The position numbers and the translations under genes are program-made. This document shows, one piece after another, positions 1-11,090 of a stretch of DNA of 64,000 nucleotides. Source of the stretch: Dichetophora obliterata (lineage: Eukaryota; Arthropoda; Insecta; Diptera; Sciomyzidae); assembly GCA_963920525.1 (NCBI GenBank), contig OY986440.1, positions 17,192,210 through 17,256,209 of the forward strand. The letters run 5' to 3'. Position 1 is the stretch's first letter, and each line of letters opens with the position of its first letter. Below the pieces are notes generated by a model. That model was not told the origin of the DNA. It searched no databases and worked only from the letters and a program-made list of their open reading frames with translations.

Positions 1-525
1 CTCGCTATTTGGAACACATAATTGAACCACTGTCCGTAAGCTATAAACCTTCTACATAATAAAACTGTAAATTGGATACATGTTTTAGTGCTATTTGGAA
101 TTGCAACGTATGAGAACCGTTGTAAATCTCCGCAATCTCAATGGTATATAATCTAACTACGTCATAGTTTTTCTTCGTTTTCGAAAGTAACAGGTTATAT
201 TTAAATCACTGGTACATACATATAAAACCAGCTACTTCAGTTAAATTTAACGCTGACTCTTTTTTCACTCGTATAATTTTTTTTGCTTTTTTGCTTGCAC
301 GATCGTGGTTAAGCATCACATCTAAGCTTAACTCAATCGACGATCTCCAACTTTTCGCCAAAACGTCTTCATCGTCTCTTGGTCGCTCTCTTTGGATACC
401 ATACGTAAATTAATCTCTTCGTCGCCCATACTAGATAGCCACATCACATTGCATAACTGTGCAGTTAATCAAGTTTTGTTTGCCGCTCACAATTTTTCGA
501 TCGATTGTAGCTACTTTTTGTTTTC
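1..525 (+). other. Leader or 5' LTR region of the BEL/Pao element
   Basis: This AT-rich stretch lies directly upstream of the BEL/Pao reading frame and probably includes its untranslated leader and perhaps part of the 5' LTR, cut by the window edge. I compared it by eye with the sequence after 5784, where the 3' LTR should begin, and found no convincing match, so no LTR boundary or primer-binding site is claimed. No other gene is visible here. Confidence 0.35.
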
Positions 526-3500
526 GTGTATGGTACTTTGAGAGAGTATTTGAAAATGAGTCAAGACGGAGACTCTGCTGCTGCAGCTAATCCAGCTGCC
601 CTTTCGGAAGAATCCAATCTATCATCTCTTAAACAACAACGCTCTAATATTAAAAGGAACATAACAAATATGAAGCTGAAAGTTGAAAAAGATGGAGAGA
701 CGGTAGACTCGACTGTTCTTGAGTGTCGACTTGAAATTATTGAATCATATTTTAAACATTTAAGCCATATACAGAGCCAAATAGAAAGACTTAATCCAAA
801 GGACACTTCTAGAAGTGATTTAGAGGAACTTTTTATAGCGGCCAAAGCCAAAATAAGATTTTTATTAAACACGCATCGCCGCGTTAGCACGATTGAGTCG
901 ACTTTCAATGCTACCTTTGCTGGATCGTCTCACTACAATAGACTCCCATCGCTTAAACTGCCTTGCTTTGATGGCAAATACGCCGAATTCAAGAGATTTT
1001 TCGACGCCTTTCCAAATATGGTCCATAGCAACTCAACAATTACGTCCGTAGATAAGTTCAACTATCTACTTAATTGCTTATCTGGACCCGCATTGGCCGT
1101 AGTTGAAGCATTTCCAGTTTCAGAGGAAAATTATCCTAAGGCGCTAGAACGATTGAAAGACCGTTATGATAACGACGTTCTTATTTTTCTGGATAATATT
1201 ACTTCACTTTTTAATCTTCCTAATATGGAAAAGTCAAGCTCAAATTCACTGCGCCATATCCTAGATACAGTTTCAGCGCTTCGCGGATCTTTGTTGTCGC
1301 TAGGGTCTGAGCTCGATATTATGAATTCAATTATAATTCACATTGTTTTGTCAAAAGTAGATTCAGAATCAAAAACTTCGTATGATGAAAAGCAGGATTT
1401 TTCCACACTTCCGTCGTGGGATGACTGCTACAAGTTATTAAATCGTCGTTGTCAATTCTTAGAAAGCCAAGGAAAAAAGGTGGAACCTTTAAAAAAGGCA
1501 CGAGAGATTAACTCAAAAGCACATTATAGGAAGCCATCGTATACCTTTGTGAACTCAAAGCCAAATTGTGCTTACTGTAATCATCCTGAGCATGCGTTAG
1601 CTAGCTGTTCATCCTTTACATCTCTTTCTGTGTCCCAACGTTTTGACTTTGTTAAGCGTTCGGCATTTTGTATACACTGTTTACGAAAAGGCCACTCCGT
1701 GTCCAAATGCCGGTCACCACCTCGGTGCCGCGTATGCCACTTTTCGCATCACACTCTTCTACATGTGTTCGCTCCGCCAGACCAACCACAAAATTTGCCT
1801 GATTCATCCAAATATGTACCAGCTCAACAGCAGCGTACGGAAAACGCTGCCGTATCGTTTATTACGCGTAGCAGCAGGAAAGCACTCATTCCCACTGCGT
1901 TAGTTTTTGTGAAGGATAAATTTGGTATCTTTCAGCCCGTACGTGCACTGCTCGATTCTTGCTCTGAGCTTAATTTTATTACGGAAGAAACTGCCAAGCG
2001 ACTTCAACTTAATTTCCAACACAATAATCACGAAGTTTCAGGAATCGCCGATGTTCGCACAAAAATAAAATTTTCTGTTAATGTGACTGTAAAGTCTCGC
2101 ATTTGCGCTTTTGAATGGTCATCAATTTTCGCTGTGACAAAGACCATTTCATCAAAGCAGCCAGGTGAATACGTTAACACCAACGCTTGGAATATTCCAG
2201 AAGGAATAGAGCTTGCAGATCCATTATTTTATCGCCCACAACAAATCGATTTACTTATTAGCACTGAAATATTTTTTAACTTGTTAACGGATGGTAAAAT
2301 TTCCCTTGGTGAAGGAATGCCTTGTCTCGTCAATAGCGTTTTCGGCTGGATAGTTGGCGGCAGGTTCGATTCTCAAATAAATTCTCGGCCGCTTACTTGC
2401 AATGTTGCTATTGATTCATCAAATGTCGATTTTGATTTAGAACGTTTTTGGGCAGTTGAAGAATATTCTACTTTAGCTAAGTCGTTTTCTGAAGAAGAAA
2501 CTAAATGTGAGGAACATTTTATTAAAAATGTTTCCATTCGTGAAAATGGTCGTATACAAGTACGGCTGCCATTCAAGGAATCACCTGAAACTCTCGGTGA
2601 ATCATTTGAACCAGCACGCAGAAGATTTATTTCTCTCGAGCGCCGTCTACAAGGCGACCCAATAACAAAACAAATGTATGTCGATTTCATGAATGAATAT
2701 ATAACACTTGGTCATATGTCACCAGTTGACATTAATTTCAACGAACCACACTACTTTATCCCGCATCATTGCGTACTCAGACCACAGAGCGAAACAACAA
2801 AGCTGCGGGTCGTGTTTGATGCCTCGGCACGCACATCATCAAACCGTTCATTAAACGAAATCCTCATGGTGGGTCCAACCATTCAACAGGATTTAATAAC
2901 AACACTTTTTTCGTTTAGATTACACCGATATGCTCTTACGGCAGATATCTCAAAAATGTATCGCTAATTTCTCGTTGACGAGAGAGATCGTAAATTTCAA
3001 CTTATTCTTTGGAGAAATAAGATTGACGCAGAGCTAAAAGCTTTCCAACTAAACACTGTCACATATGGTCTATCTGCTGCGCCATTTCTAGCTATACGTA
3101 GCATATATCATATTGCCGAGATAAACAGTGCTACATTTCCAATTGGCGCTCAGATGTTGAGTGAGGATTTGTATGTGGATGACTTACTCACAGGAGCAGA
3201 AGATCTCAATGAACTGAAACAAAAACGAGATCAGATAACTGCAATCTTGGCAACATCAGGTCTACAGTTGGCAAAATGGAATACTAACCATCCAGAACTT
3301 TTTTACAGCTCTGACGATGAAATTAAAATAAAAACTAGCGATCAAGAAATTACTAAAGCACTTGGTATGTCCTGGAAGCCTCGCCAAGATACCTTTTGTT
3401 TCCGTTTCGATTTCCCAGACTTACAGAATCCCACCAAACGCTCTATTTTATCGATTGTGGCACAAGTTTTCGATCTGCTTGGACTTCTAAGTCCAATTGT

Positions 3501-5757
3501 CATTCGCTGCAAAATCCTATTGCAAAAAATGTGGATTCTGAACATTGGCTGGGACGATTCACTGTCAGATGAATTAGTTAAACTATGGGTTCAAATTAAG
3601 GAAGACTTAATTAATATCAATCGAATCGAGGTACCGCGCTACGTTCTTACATCATGCAACCATATAAGTGAGCTTCATGGCTTTGCAGACGCGTCTCAGC
3701 GCGCGTATGGTTGCTGCATTTACCTGCGAACCATGGTTAATGATGCTGTTAAAGTTACTTTAGTTATCGCTAAGTCGAAGGTTGCGCCTATCAAAGCCCA
3801 GTCGTTGCCAAGGCTTGAACTTTGTGCCGCTGTGTTGTTAAGTAAAACATGGCAAAAAATTAAACCGAAAATTGCTACATACATTTCAAATACGTTCTTT
3901 TGGACTGATTCAAAAATTGTCCTCCAATGGCTTAAAATGCATTCGTCGTCACTTAACTGCTTTGTCGCTAATCGAATTTCAGAGCTGCAGGAGAGTACAC
4001 AAGGCGTGTCATGGAGACATGTCCCTTCAAAGAGCAACCCGGCTGACATCGTTTCTCGTGGTTGTAGCGCGTTGGAGCTTGTGAATACAATTTGGTTTTC
4101 AGGCCCTGACTTTCTTCTCAAGGAGTTCACTGAATGGCCATTATTGATAAATGACAATAATATGGAACTCAACGGCTTGGAGTGCAGAAAAATGGTAACG
4201 TTAAAAGTATGCAACAATCGCAACGCTGAATCAATAATAAATGAAATAATCTCTCGAAAATCGTCCTATTTGTCTATTCTTCGAACGCTATCTTATATTT
4301 TTCGAGTATTGAATAAAGAACCCTGTGACATTTCATTGAAAGCAGCTGACATTATTCATTTGTCTCATAAGGAACTAGAGAACACGTTCTGGCGAGTTGT
4401 CGCAGAAATTCAGCGATTTGAGTATAGTGACGAAATTAAGTGCTTAGCAGACAACAAAATGGTCAAGTCGAACAATCTTCAAAGGATTGCACCATTTCTT
4501 CATGAAATGAAAATTGATAGCAAAGTAATTTGTATCATGAGAAGCGGCGGTCGGTTGTCTAATGCTCCTATACCCTACGATGCAAAATTTCCTGCAGTCA
4601 TTCCAAAAGATCATCAGTTCACTCAACTATACATAGAATATCTTCATCGAAATCACCTTCACGCTGGCCCAAAGGTCCTTCTTGCTTTACTTCGACAAAA
4701 ATTGTGGGTAATTAATGCTAAAGATTTAATTCGGAAGGTGGTTCGCAATTGTGTGCACTGTTTCCATTATAAACCCAAACTTATGGGCCAAATCATGGGT
4801 AATCTCCCAGCCGATCGCTTACGAGCTCAGCGCCCATTCCTGATTAGTGGCGTAGACTTTTGTGGACCCTTCTACACAACGTATCGCATTCGGGGCAAAC
4901 CACCATACAAAACATACATTGCGGTCTTTGTGTGCTTTGCTTCAAAAGCTGCACACCTCGAACCTGTATCTGATCTATCTTCTAATACATTTCTTTTATG
5001 TCTAAAAAGGTTTATAGGAAGACGAGGCATACCACAGCGACTTTACTGTGATAATGCAACCAATTTTTCTGGTGCCCATACACTAATGCGAGAAGTGCAA
5101 CAACGACTTTTTCGAGAAGATAAATTTGATGACGTCATTAGTTACAGTAACAAGGTTGGGTTCGAATTCATTTTCATTCCGCCGCGGGCTCCACATTTCG
5201 GCGGCTTGTGGGAGGCGGCAGTTAAATCTGCAAAAACACTGCTTATTAAGAACGTCGCCCAAGCCAACTTAACGTTCGAAGAGCTCCAAACCGTCCTGAT
5301 TGAAGTAGAGGCGATTTTAAATTCCAGACCCATCGCTCCAATGACCGACGATCCAAATGATGGAGAAGCCCTTACGCCGGCTCATTTTCTTATCGGATCA
5401 TCACTTCTGGCCATACCTACTGAAAGCTTCGACTGCAGCAAGACTCCACTCCTTAATCGTTGGCAGCGTGTTACTTTCTTAAAGCAACAGTTTTGGGAGT
5501 TATGGAAGCGCGACTCTATATTGTCGCTACAACAACGCTCCAAATGGTTTAAACCTTCACCGAATATCGAAGTTGGACAGATGGTCATTATTCATGATGA
5601 CAACACTCCGCCTCAACAATGGCCACTAGCTCGTGTCACTCGAGCAATTACTGGAACAGATGGTAAGGTTCGTGTTGTTGATCTGCAGACGTCAAAGGGA
5701 GAATATCGTCGGCCAATACACAAAGTTGCTCCTTTACCTCACAACGAAGACGCTTGA
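526..5757 (+). pseudogene. BEL/Pao LTR retrotransposon Gag-Pol, broken by one in-frame stop
   Basis: One frame runs from ATG 526 to the stop at 5755-5757 and is interrupted only by a TAA at 2965-2967 (codon 814), inside the reverse transcriptase just after a KMYR motif. Domains in order: a Pao-type gag region (about residues 140-320), two CCHC-like knuckles near 345-410 (for example CIHCLRKGHSVSKC), an aspartic protease with ALLDSCS at 477-481 (D-S-C where most proteases have D-S/T-G; some Pao relatives may vary here), then RT. The frame resumes with the RT YVDD box at 3172-3183, RNase H (FADAS, TDSK), and an integrase with an HH-CC zinc region (4640-4780), catalytic D residues in GVDFCG and CDNATNF and E in GGLWEAAVKSAK, and a DUF5641-like tail. 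The order Gag-PR-RT-RH-IN with these motifs fits BEL/Pao. The element codes for its own replication and integration proteins. The stop means this copy cannot make full Pol; otherwise decay is slight, so insertion is fairly recent. It lies downstream of eIF4G on the opposite strand. Confidence 0.9.
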
Positions 5758-5770
5758 AAGATAGGCCTTT

Positions 5771-5790
5771 CAACGGGGGCAGCATGTCGG
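5771..5790 (+). other. Polypurine tract and start of 3' LTR (candidate)
   Basis: Fourteen bases after the Pol stop there is a short G-rich run (CAACGGGGGCAGC) followed by TGTCGG. This is the place and form expected for the plus-strand primer and the TG start of a 3' LTR. The LTR end was not found because no 5' counterpart could be matched. Confidence 0.45.
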
Positions 5791-6468
5791 ATCAGATCGT
5801 CTTCATTATCATATTAATTTTATAAGTAACGAATAATCTCAAATAAGAAAACAACACTAGTTTTGAATTGTATAACAGTAAGAGAATAACCCTCATATTT
5901 TTCACTCATTTGCCTATAACTTGACATTGTCACGCACTTACCAAGAGAATATATTTTTGTAAAACCAGTTTACTAGAAATCTTCGAATATACCACACCTA
6001 AAATATTTTCTCGTCGTTCTTATTTACTTTTTATAAACTCACACATCAGTACTATCGTTTGACATTTATTTATTTATTTATTCAGTCTACTGATTATAAA
6101 TCTTGCAGACTATAGTAACTATTTAATGCTTTAAAATTTAAAAGTGATTTTTGGATTTCGTGTTAGCTACACTTTTTTGCGGTTATGGCTCTATATTAGT
6201 GTTTGCACATTTATGTAGCAATACCTTTCGAATGGTGTATGATATATTTCCCGATAAAAAAGATAAATAAATAAAAATTTGTACCGCAACGCAACAACCA
6301 TTTTTATATAAGAGGTATTAAAAATTCAGTACTCTTGCCAGTGCATTTGCGGACTTGAAGACTTGTGTACTTTATATTAAAAAAATACACGTACGTCAAA
6401 AATGTGAACTTATTCTCAGCTTTTCTACTGTAGCCTTAAGCTTGAAGACTTGAGCAGTTGTGCACATT
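5791..6468. other. AT-rich DNA after the BEL/Pao element
   Basis: This probably contains the 3' LTR of the BEL/Pao element. A run of TTTA repeats at 6064-6083 resembles the simple-repeat tail of CR1-like LINEs. Around 6310-6365 there is a decayed relative of the MITE that follows (similar words around CAGT, CTTGCC, GTGCA). No coding sequence is recognised. Confidence 0.3.
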
Positions 6469-6643
6469 AGGGGTATTCACGATTCAGTGCACTTGCCTGT
6501 GCAGTTGAGGACTTGAACAGTTGTGCACTTATTCCATTGACAATTTTGACAGCTTTGAAACAGTGATAGTGGTGTGTTCGCGAAAATCTAGCGGCACAAG
6601 TACTCAACTGCACAGGCAAGTGCACTGAATCGTGAACTCCCCT
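6469..6643. mobile_element. 175-bp MITE, AGGGGTATTCAC family, TSD ATT
   Basis: The two ends form inverted repeats of about 50 bp. The left end starts AGGGGTATTCACGATTCAGT and the right end is its near complement, finishing CGTGAACTCCCCT. Both sides are flanked by ATT (6466-6468 and 6644-6646), giving a 3-bp target duplication. It is too short to code. A 3-bp duplication is usual for PIF/Harbinger, but the superfamily is an inference. Confidence 0.75.
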
Positions 6644-6699
6644 ATTTGTATTTGAGTATGTTTTTTTTAATCATACGTAAGAATCTTTATTGCAATTCA

Positions 6700-8622
6700 A
6701 TTTTAAGAAATGGAAACTGCAAATGTGAGCAATACAGTGTAATCTGATGTTAGAATTTCAAAAAGTTTTTTGACACTAAGGCGGACTCTAAAAATGTGTT
6801 TTTTTTTACTTCACATTCGCTGATTTCGAATCTGATGTTAGAATTTCAAAAAAGTTTTTTTGCCACTAGGGTAGACCCTAAATACTATAGGGGTATTCAC
6901 ACCGACTTGGGTAGTTAGGTAGATTGGCAAATGCCGTACATTTCGTTTTTATAAAGTGCCATTTTTCACCCATGAATATACAATAATTTACAACATTTGT
7001 TGTCAAGGCTAGTATCTCGAATAATAAAAAAATTGCCACACCCCCTATTACCTCCCACAAATAAATAAAAACAGCTATATTTCAGACGAATTCGGTTGTA
7101 TTGGACTTAAGTTTTTTAATTTAGTTCGTATGGTTACTATCGGACACTTAACCAAAAATGGGCGTGGTCTAACTGTAACTACGCCTACTTTTCGGAAATC
7201 ATTATAGTTCCTGAGTTGTGCATATTTTTACAATGAAACTTGGTGGGTACATGCTATGAGACCAAGTGGCGGTCACTATATATAAAAATGTTGCCACGCC
7301 TACTTCTACCGCTCTTCTATAAATAGAAAATCGTTCGTGCGGTGTCTCTTAATATCTTAGGAACGGTAACACCTAAGACCACTAAATTTACAATGTCTGT
7401 TATTAACGTTAATATCTCGGTTAGTAAAAAGAAAATGCCACACCCTTTTTACCGCCCACAAATCAATAAAAATGCTGTATTTCAGACGGTTTGGTTCGTA
7501 TTAGACTAAAATTTGGTAATTTATTTCGTATGGATACTGGTAAAAACTTAACTAAAATGGGCGCAGTCAAACTATGTTTACGCCCCATTTTCAGGGATAA
7601 GCATGGAGTGAAGCAAAGTGCGCCAAGTATGAGCTAAATTGAGCTACAGTCGATTTTTTTCGAGCACGAGATGGTTTTTTGCCACACAACCTTTACCGTC
7701 CTCAAATCAATAAAAAAGCTATATTTCCGATGGTTTTGATCATATTGACTAAATTTGGTAATTTAGCTCATATGGTTACTTTCGGAAACTGAAATAAAAA
7801 AGGGCGTGGTCGCACAACAGTTATGCCGGTTCAGATATATACATTTTTTTCCGATCGGCATGAAAATTTTTTTTATATATATCAGTAAGGAGGTTGTGGC
7901 AGGACAACGTATGCCCGGGATAATTAGTAAATTATGAAATGCTGCGAAGTTGACGTTAAAACTTACTCGTATATAACATAACTTTTTTACGCCCAATTAA
8001 TGGCCTAAATTTTGCGCGCATAAAATTACAAAAAATAATTTGGTGGCAGCCCTCTTCCAGCTGTCGCTCATCTCTCATCAGCTACATAAGCCGGGGAGAT
8101 CAAAGAAGCATGCAGCACTGCACAAAATTATTCTACAAAGTACTCAATTGCAATTAAGGGTGCTCGCAATAATCAAAAGTACTCAATCTACCCATATCCA
8201 ACTACCCAAGTCAGTGAGAATACCCCTTATGTTTTTTTATACTCTTTGTAAATGCGCTGATCGCTGATTTCGAATCTTGTTAGAATCTAAAAAATTTTTT
8301 CACACTAGGGTAGACCCTAAAAATGTGTTTTTGTTTTATACTTTTTGGAGATGCGCTGGTCGCTGATTTCGAATCTGATATAAGAATTTCAAAAAGTTTT
8401 TTGACCCTTAGAATGCTTTTTTGACTCTAAAAATGTGTTTTTTATTTTATACTCTTAATTAAGTCCAGTTTTCAATCTAACTTTTCAATCAATGCAAGCT
8501 CCCTTCATTGCGATTCAATCTAACTTTTCAATCAATCAATGCAAGGAACATGATGCTCAACGCCTATATGCGTCATAAAACAAACATCATGCTGACGGGG
8601 GTCCCCCGACCGCACCACTTTT
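6700..8622 (-). repeat. Tandem-repeat element, copy 1, split by a 1.3-kb transposon
   Basis: Read on the minus strand, it begins near 8622 with GTGGTGCGGTCGGGGGACC, passes through a 0.2-kb unique part, and then has repeats of about 105-115 bp. The shared words are TCAGATTCGAAATCAGCGA, ACACATTTTTAGGGTC and CCCTAGTG. The repeat block is cut at 6889-8227 by an AGGGGTATTCAC-family element. The second copy, on the opposite strand, lies at 40102-40870. A terminal hairpin plus an internal minisatellite is reminiscent of non-autonomous Helitron/Helentron (DINE-1-like) elements, but I did not find the diagnostic ends. Confidence 0.6.
6889..8227. mobile_element. 1.34-kb non-autonomous DNA transposon, AGGGGTATTCAC family, TSD TAT
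   Basis: The left terminus starts AGGGGTATTCACACCGACTT and continues with TGGGTAGTTAGGTAGATT; the right terminus is the inverted counterpart ending GAGAATACCCCT. The flanks are TAT on both sides (6886-6888, 8228-8230). Removing the element and one TAT rejoins the interrupted host repeat unit, which confirms the boundaries. Inside, a module of a few hundred bases is repeated about three times (near 7040, 7441 and 7683; common words CAATAAAAA, GTATGGTTACT and GGGCGTGGTC). No transposase is visible, so it would need one supplied in trans. Confidence 0.75.
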
Positions 8623-8639
8623 TTTTAATCTACACACAT

Positions 8640-9454
8640 ATTTCATATCTTTTAAATAAATAAAGTAGCAAATTTTACCAAATAAACCATTTAACCAGCC
8701 TTAAATAAACTGTCACAAGTTTCAAGAATAGATTAGCCTTCCTCTAGTTTCTTTTATTTCTGAATTTAATAATATTAACATATCATACTGCTTAAATTTA
8801 ATATTATATTATGTTAAGTATTTACATAGATTTTTTTTATACTTAAATCAATTAATGACGAGCAAAACGTTAACCTGCTAGAAACGATCTCATACATAAA
8901 GTTATAAATAAGCGTCCCTAACGAGAATTTTTTATCGTTATAATATATTGATCATTTGCCGGTAAGTGTTATAAAAGAATAAATTTCCCTTACGTAATTG
9001 ATTAGTAAATTACGTAAGGGATACTTAAAAAAGCTCAATTTAAGAAATTCCAGAAGGAAGATGGTGATGAGTTCCTTGAAAATATGCAACGGTATCCTTC
9101 ATTGATCCAATTTAGTTATTTTTTTTATTTAATTTAAGCTTATACATATATATTAATATATATATATATATGCACATAACCATTGTTGTAAAGACCATAA
9201 TAAAAACCATAGAAATACATGCCTTTAACAACTACTTATTTCTTAAGCTTTGCAGCACCTTTCTATTTCAGTAACTGAGGTTTAATCGCTAGAATACAAA
9301 GGTTGAATTGCTTTGGAAGTATATATTTTTATAACATTACACTATATACACATAAATATTGACATTTATATTGAGTATCAATTTACATACTTACATATAT
9401 ATATTCATGCATATATAACCATAGTCAAATAGCATTCATTTTTTTAATGGGTGA
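8640..9454. other. AT-rich non-coding DNA with small palindrome
   Basis: No gene is recognised. A perfect 14-bp hairpin stem (TCCCTTACGTAATT and its complement) lies at 8988-9023, and a short AT microsatellite lies near 9146-9172. Confidence 0.4.
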
Positions 9455-9645
9455 GTTCTTAAATGCATTTATGCAATGCATCAGTGTGTTTTATTTTGAA
9501 TTGATCCGAAGTTTATTAACGAAAACTGTGCAACTATACTATTTTTAAGAATATCAACAGAATTTCTGTTTTCGTAATTAAACTTAATTAAGCACCAATT
9601 CAAAGTAAAACACACTGATGCATTGCACAAATGCATTTAGGAACA
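9455..9645. mobile_element. Foldback MITE (about 190 bp)
   Basis: Two arms of about 50 bp, with common words TGCAATGCATCAGTGTGTTT and TTTGAATTG, are inverted around a central spacer of about 90 bp. There is no coding capacity. The target duplication is not clear. Confidence 0.6.
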
Positions 9646-9761
9646 TAGCCAATCTCTTCAATTCCAGTTTATTACACATTTTGCCTTAATAGGTTTGTTT
9701 TTGAACGTACAAACTTAATTTTTAATTCATGATTTCGTAAAGAAAAAGCTAACAAAGCACA

Positions 9762-9937
9762 TCTCAGAGAGTAAAAACTGCCATGTTAAGCTTCTCTAGA
9801 ACATAAGCCTTTCAGAGTCGACTCAAAAAACTTGTACGTCCAGTTCTCGATCATTTGTGTTGAAACATTGAATAACACGCAAACACAATTAATCAATAGA
9901 AGCTCGGTCAAAGTCCTTTCAAGGGCTGAAATGGTAA
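9762..9937 (+). repeat. Dispersed repeat, copy 1 (likely LINE 3' end)
   Basis: About 175 bp matches 39030-39215 in the same orientation. Shared words include CTCAGAGAGTAAAAA, CCAGTTCTCG, TCAATAGAAGCT and GTCAAAGTCCTTTCAAGGGC. The general layout (a GGCAAACCTC-type word in the fuller copy, then a long conserved tract and a TA-rich tail) is like the abundant 3' ends of fly non-LTR retrotransposons, which I recall but cannot verify here. This copy lacks the first 30 bases present in copy 2. Confidence 0.55.
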
Positions 9938-10259
9938 ATTTTTTAAGTTTTTTTTTATTTCGAGTTTATTTCATGGTCTATGAAAAATTGTTTTGTCCTA
10001 TTCTACATTGCAATTTAACTTAGTTTTGTTGTTGCAAAGGGTTAGATTCCAAAATTGTAAGTCTTACATAAAAGCGATATTTTTCAAATTCAGACATGCC
10101 TCAATACAGTTTTTTGACAGGTCTGGATTTTTATTTTTTTGCGAAATCTTGAAATAGAAATCTTGAATAAAAAATCTTAAAACCCAAAGTATTGAAAAAC
10201 TTCGCTCGCGCGAATTAAATATTAATACATTCTATGCGTAGGCTTTTCAAGAATTCTTT

Positions 10260-11090
10260 ATTGAAAATTTGACACTATTTCAAAAAAATATCAAATTTCG
10301 AAAGTATAAAATTTTTCGAAAAAAATTAAATTTCGAAAAAGTTAAAAGTTTTGAATATGTGTCAATTTTCCGAAATTGTAAAAATATCGAAAAAAATATA
10401 AAATTTTTGAAAAGTGAAAAATTTCGAAAAGTGCAAATTTTGCAAAAAAAGTCATATTATGAAAAGCATGTGAATTTTTTTAAGTATCGCATTTTGAAAA
10501 AGTGTTAAATTTAAAAAAATAATGGAATGATTCACTTTAGAGCTCACTCGCGCTTATGATTTCTCATATATTTATCATATGTATTTGAAGCTGTCGAACC
10601 CAAATATGCAAAAAAAGGGACGCTTTCAAGTGGTTTAGAAGAAAAAATTCGTGAAAACTTTAAAAATTAGAATTTTTTCAGTTTTTAACCGTCTGTACAA
10701 GGGTAAATAATTGTATCTGTAAATAATTCTCCCTCAAGTCCAACACCGGCTACGCTGTTCGAGTACTTCTATATATATCTTTATCTTTATATAGTTATCT
10801 TTATATCTATCTAATAGGAATTTCATATTATTTTTTTATTTTGTGTTTGATTCCACACACTTAAATTTTTCAAGTTTGACATTTTTGTTGTCGAAATTTG
10901 ATACATTTCAGTTCTTTTCTTCAAATTTGACACTTTTTTCGAAATAAGCCTTTTTTTAATTTCAAGATTTTTTTTCAAGATAGATTTACGCATATTTTTT
11001 GTTTTCTAGATTTTTTTTTCAATATTTTTTTTTTATTTTATCTCGATTTTTTTCCAAAATTTTTTTTTAAATTTGGTTGTTTCAAGATTT
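10260..11090. repeat. Degenerate AAATTTCGAAAAA simple-sequence region, inverted halves
   Basis: 10260-10510 is built from drifting copies of a word like AAATTTCGAAAAAGT on the plus strand. 10850-11090 carries the complementary word (TTTTTCGAAATTTGA). Any open frame across it is a by-product of the low complexity. The section between them (10510-10850) is unassigned; 10735-10760 resembles a stretch at 62424-62450. Confidence 0.45.

Noticed and set aside
1..525. 5' LTR of the BEL/Pao element
   Set aside because: I could not match it to the sequence after 5784, so no LTR pair is claimed.
10269..10508. 79-residue Lys/Phe-rich open frame
   Set aside because: It comes from the degenerate AAATTTCGAAAA repeat, not from a gene.
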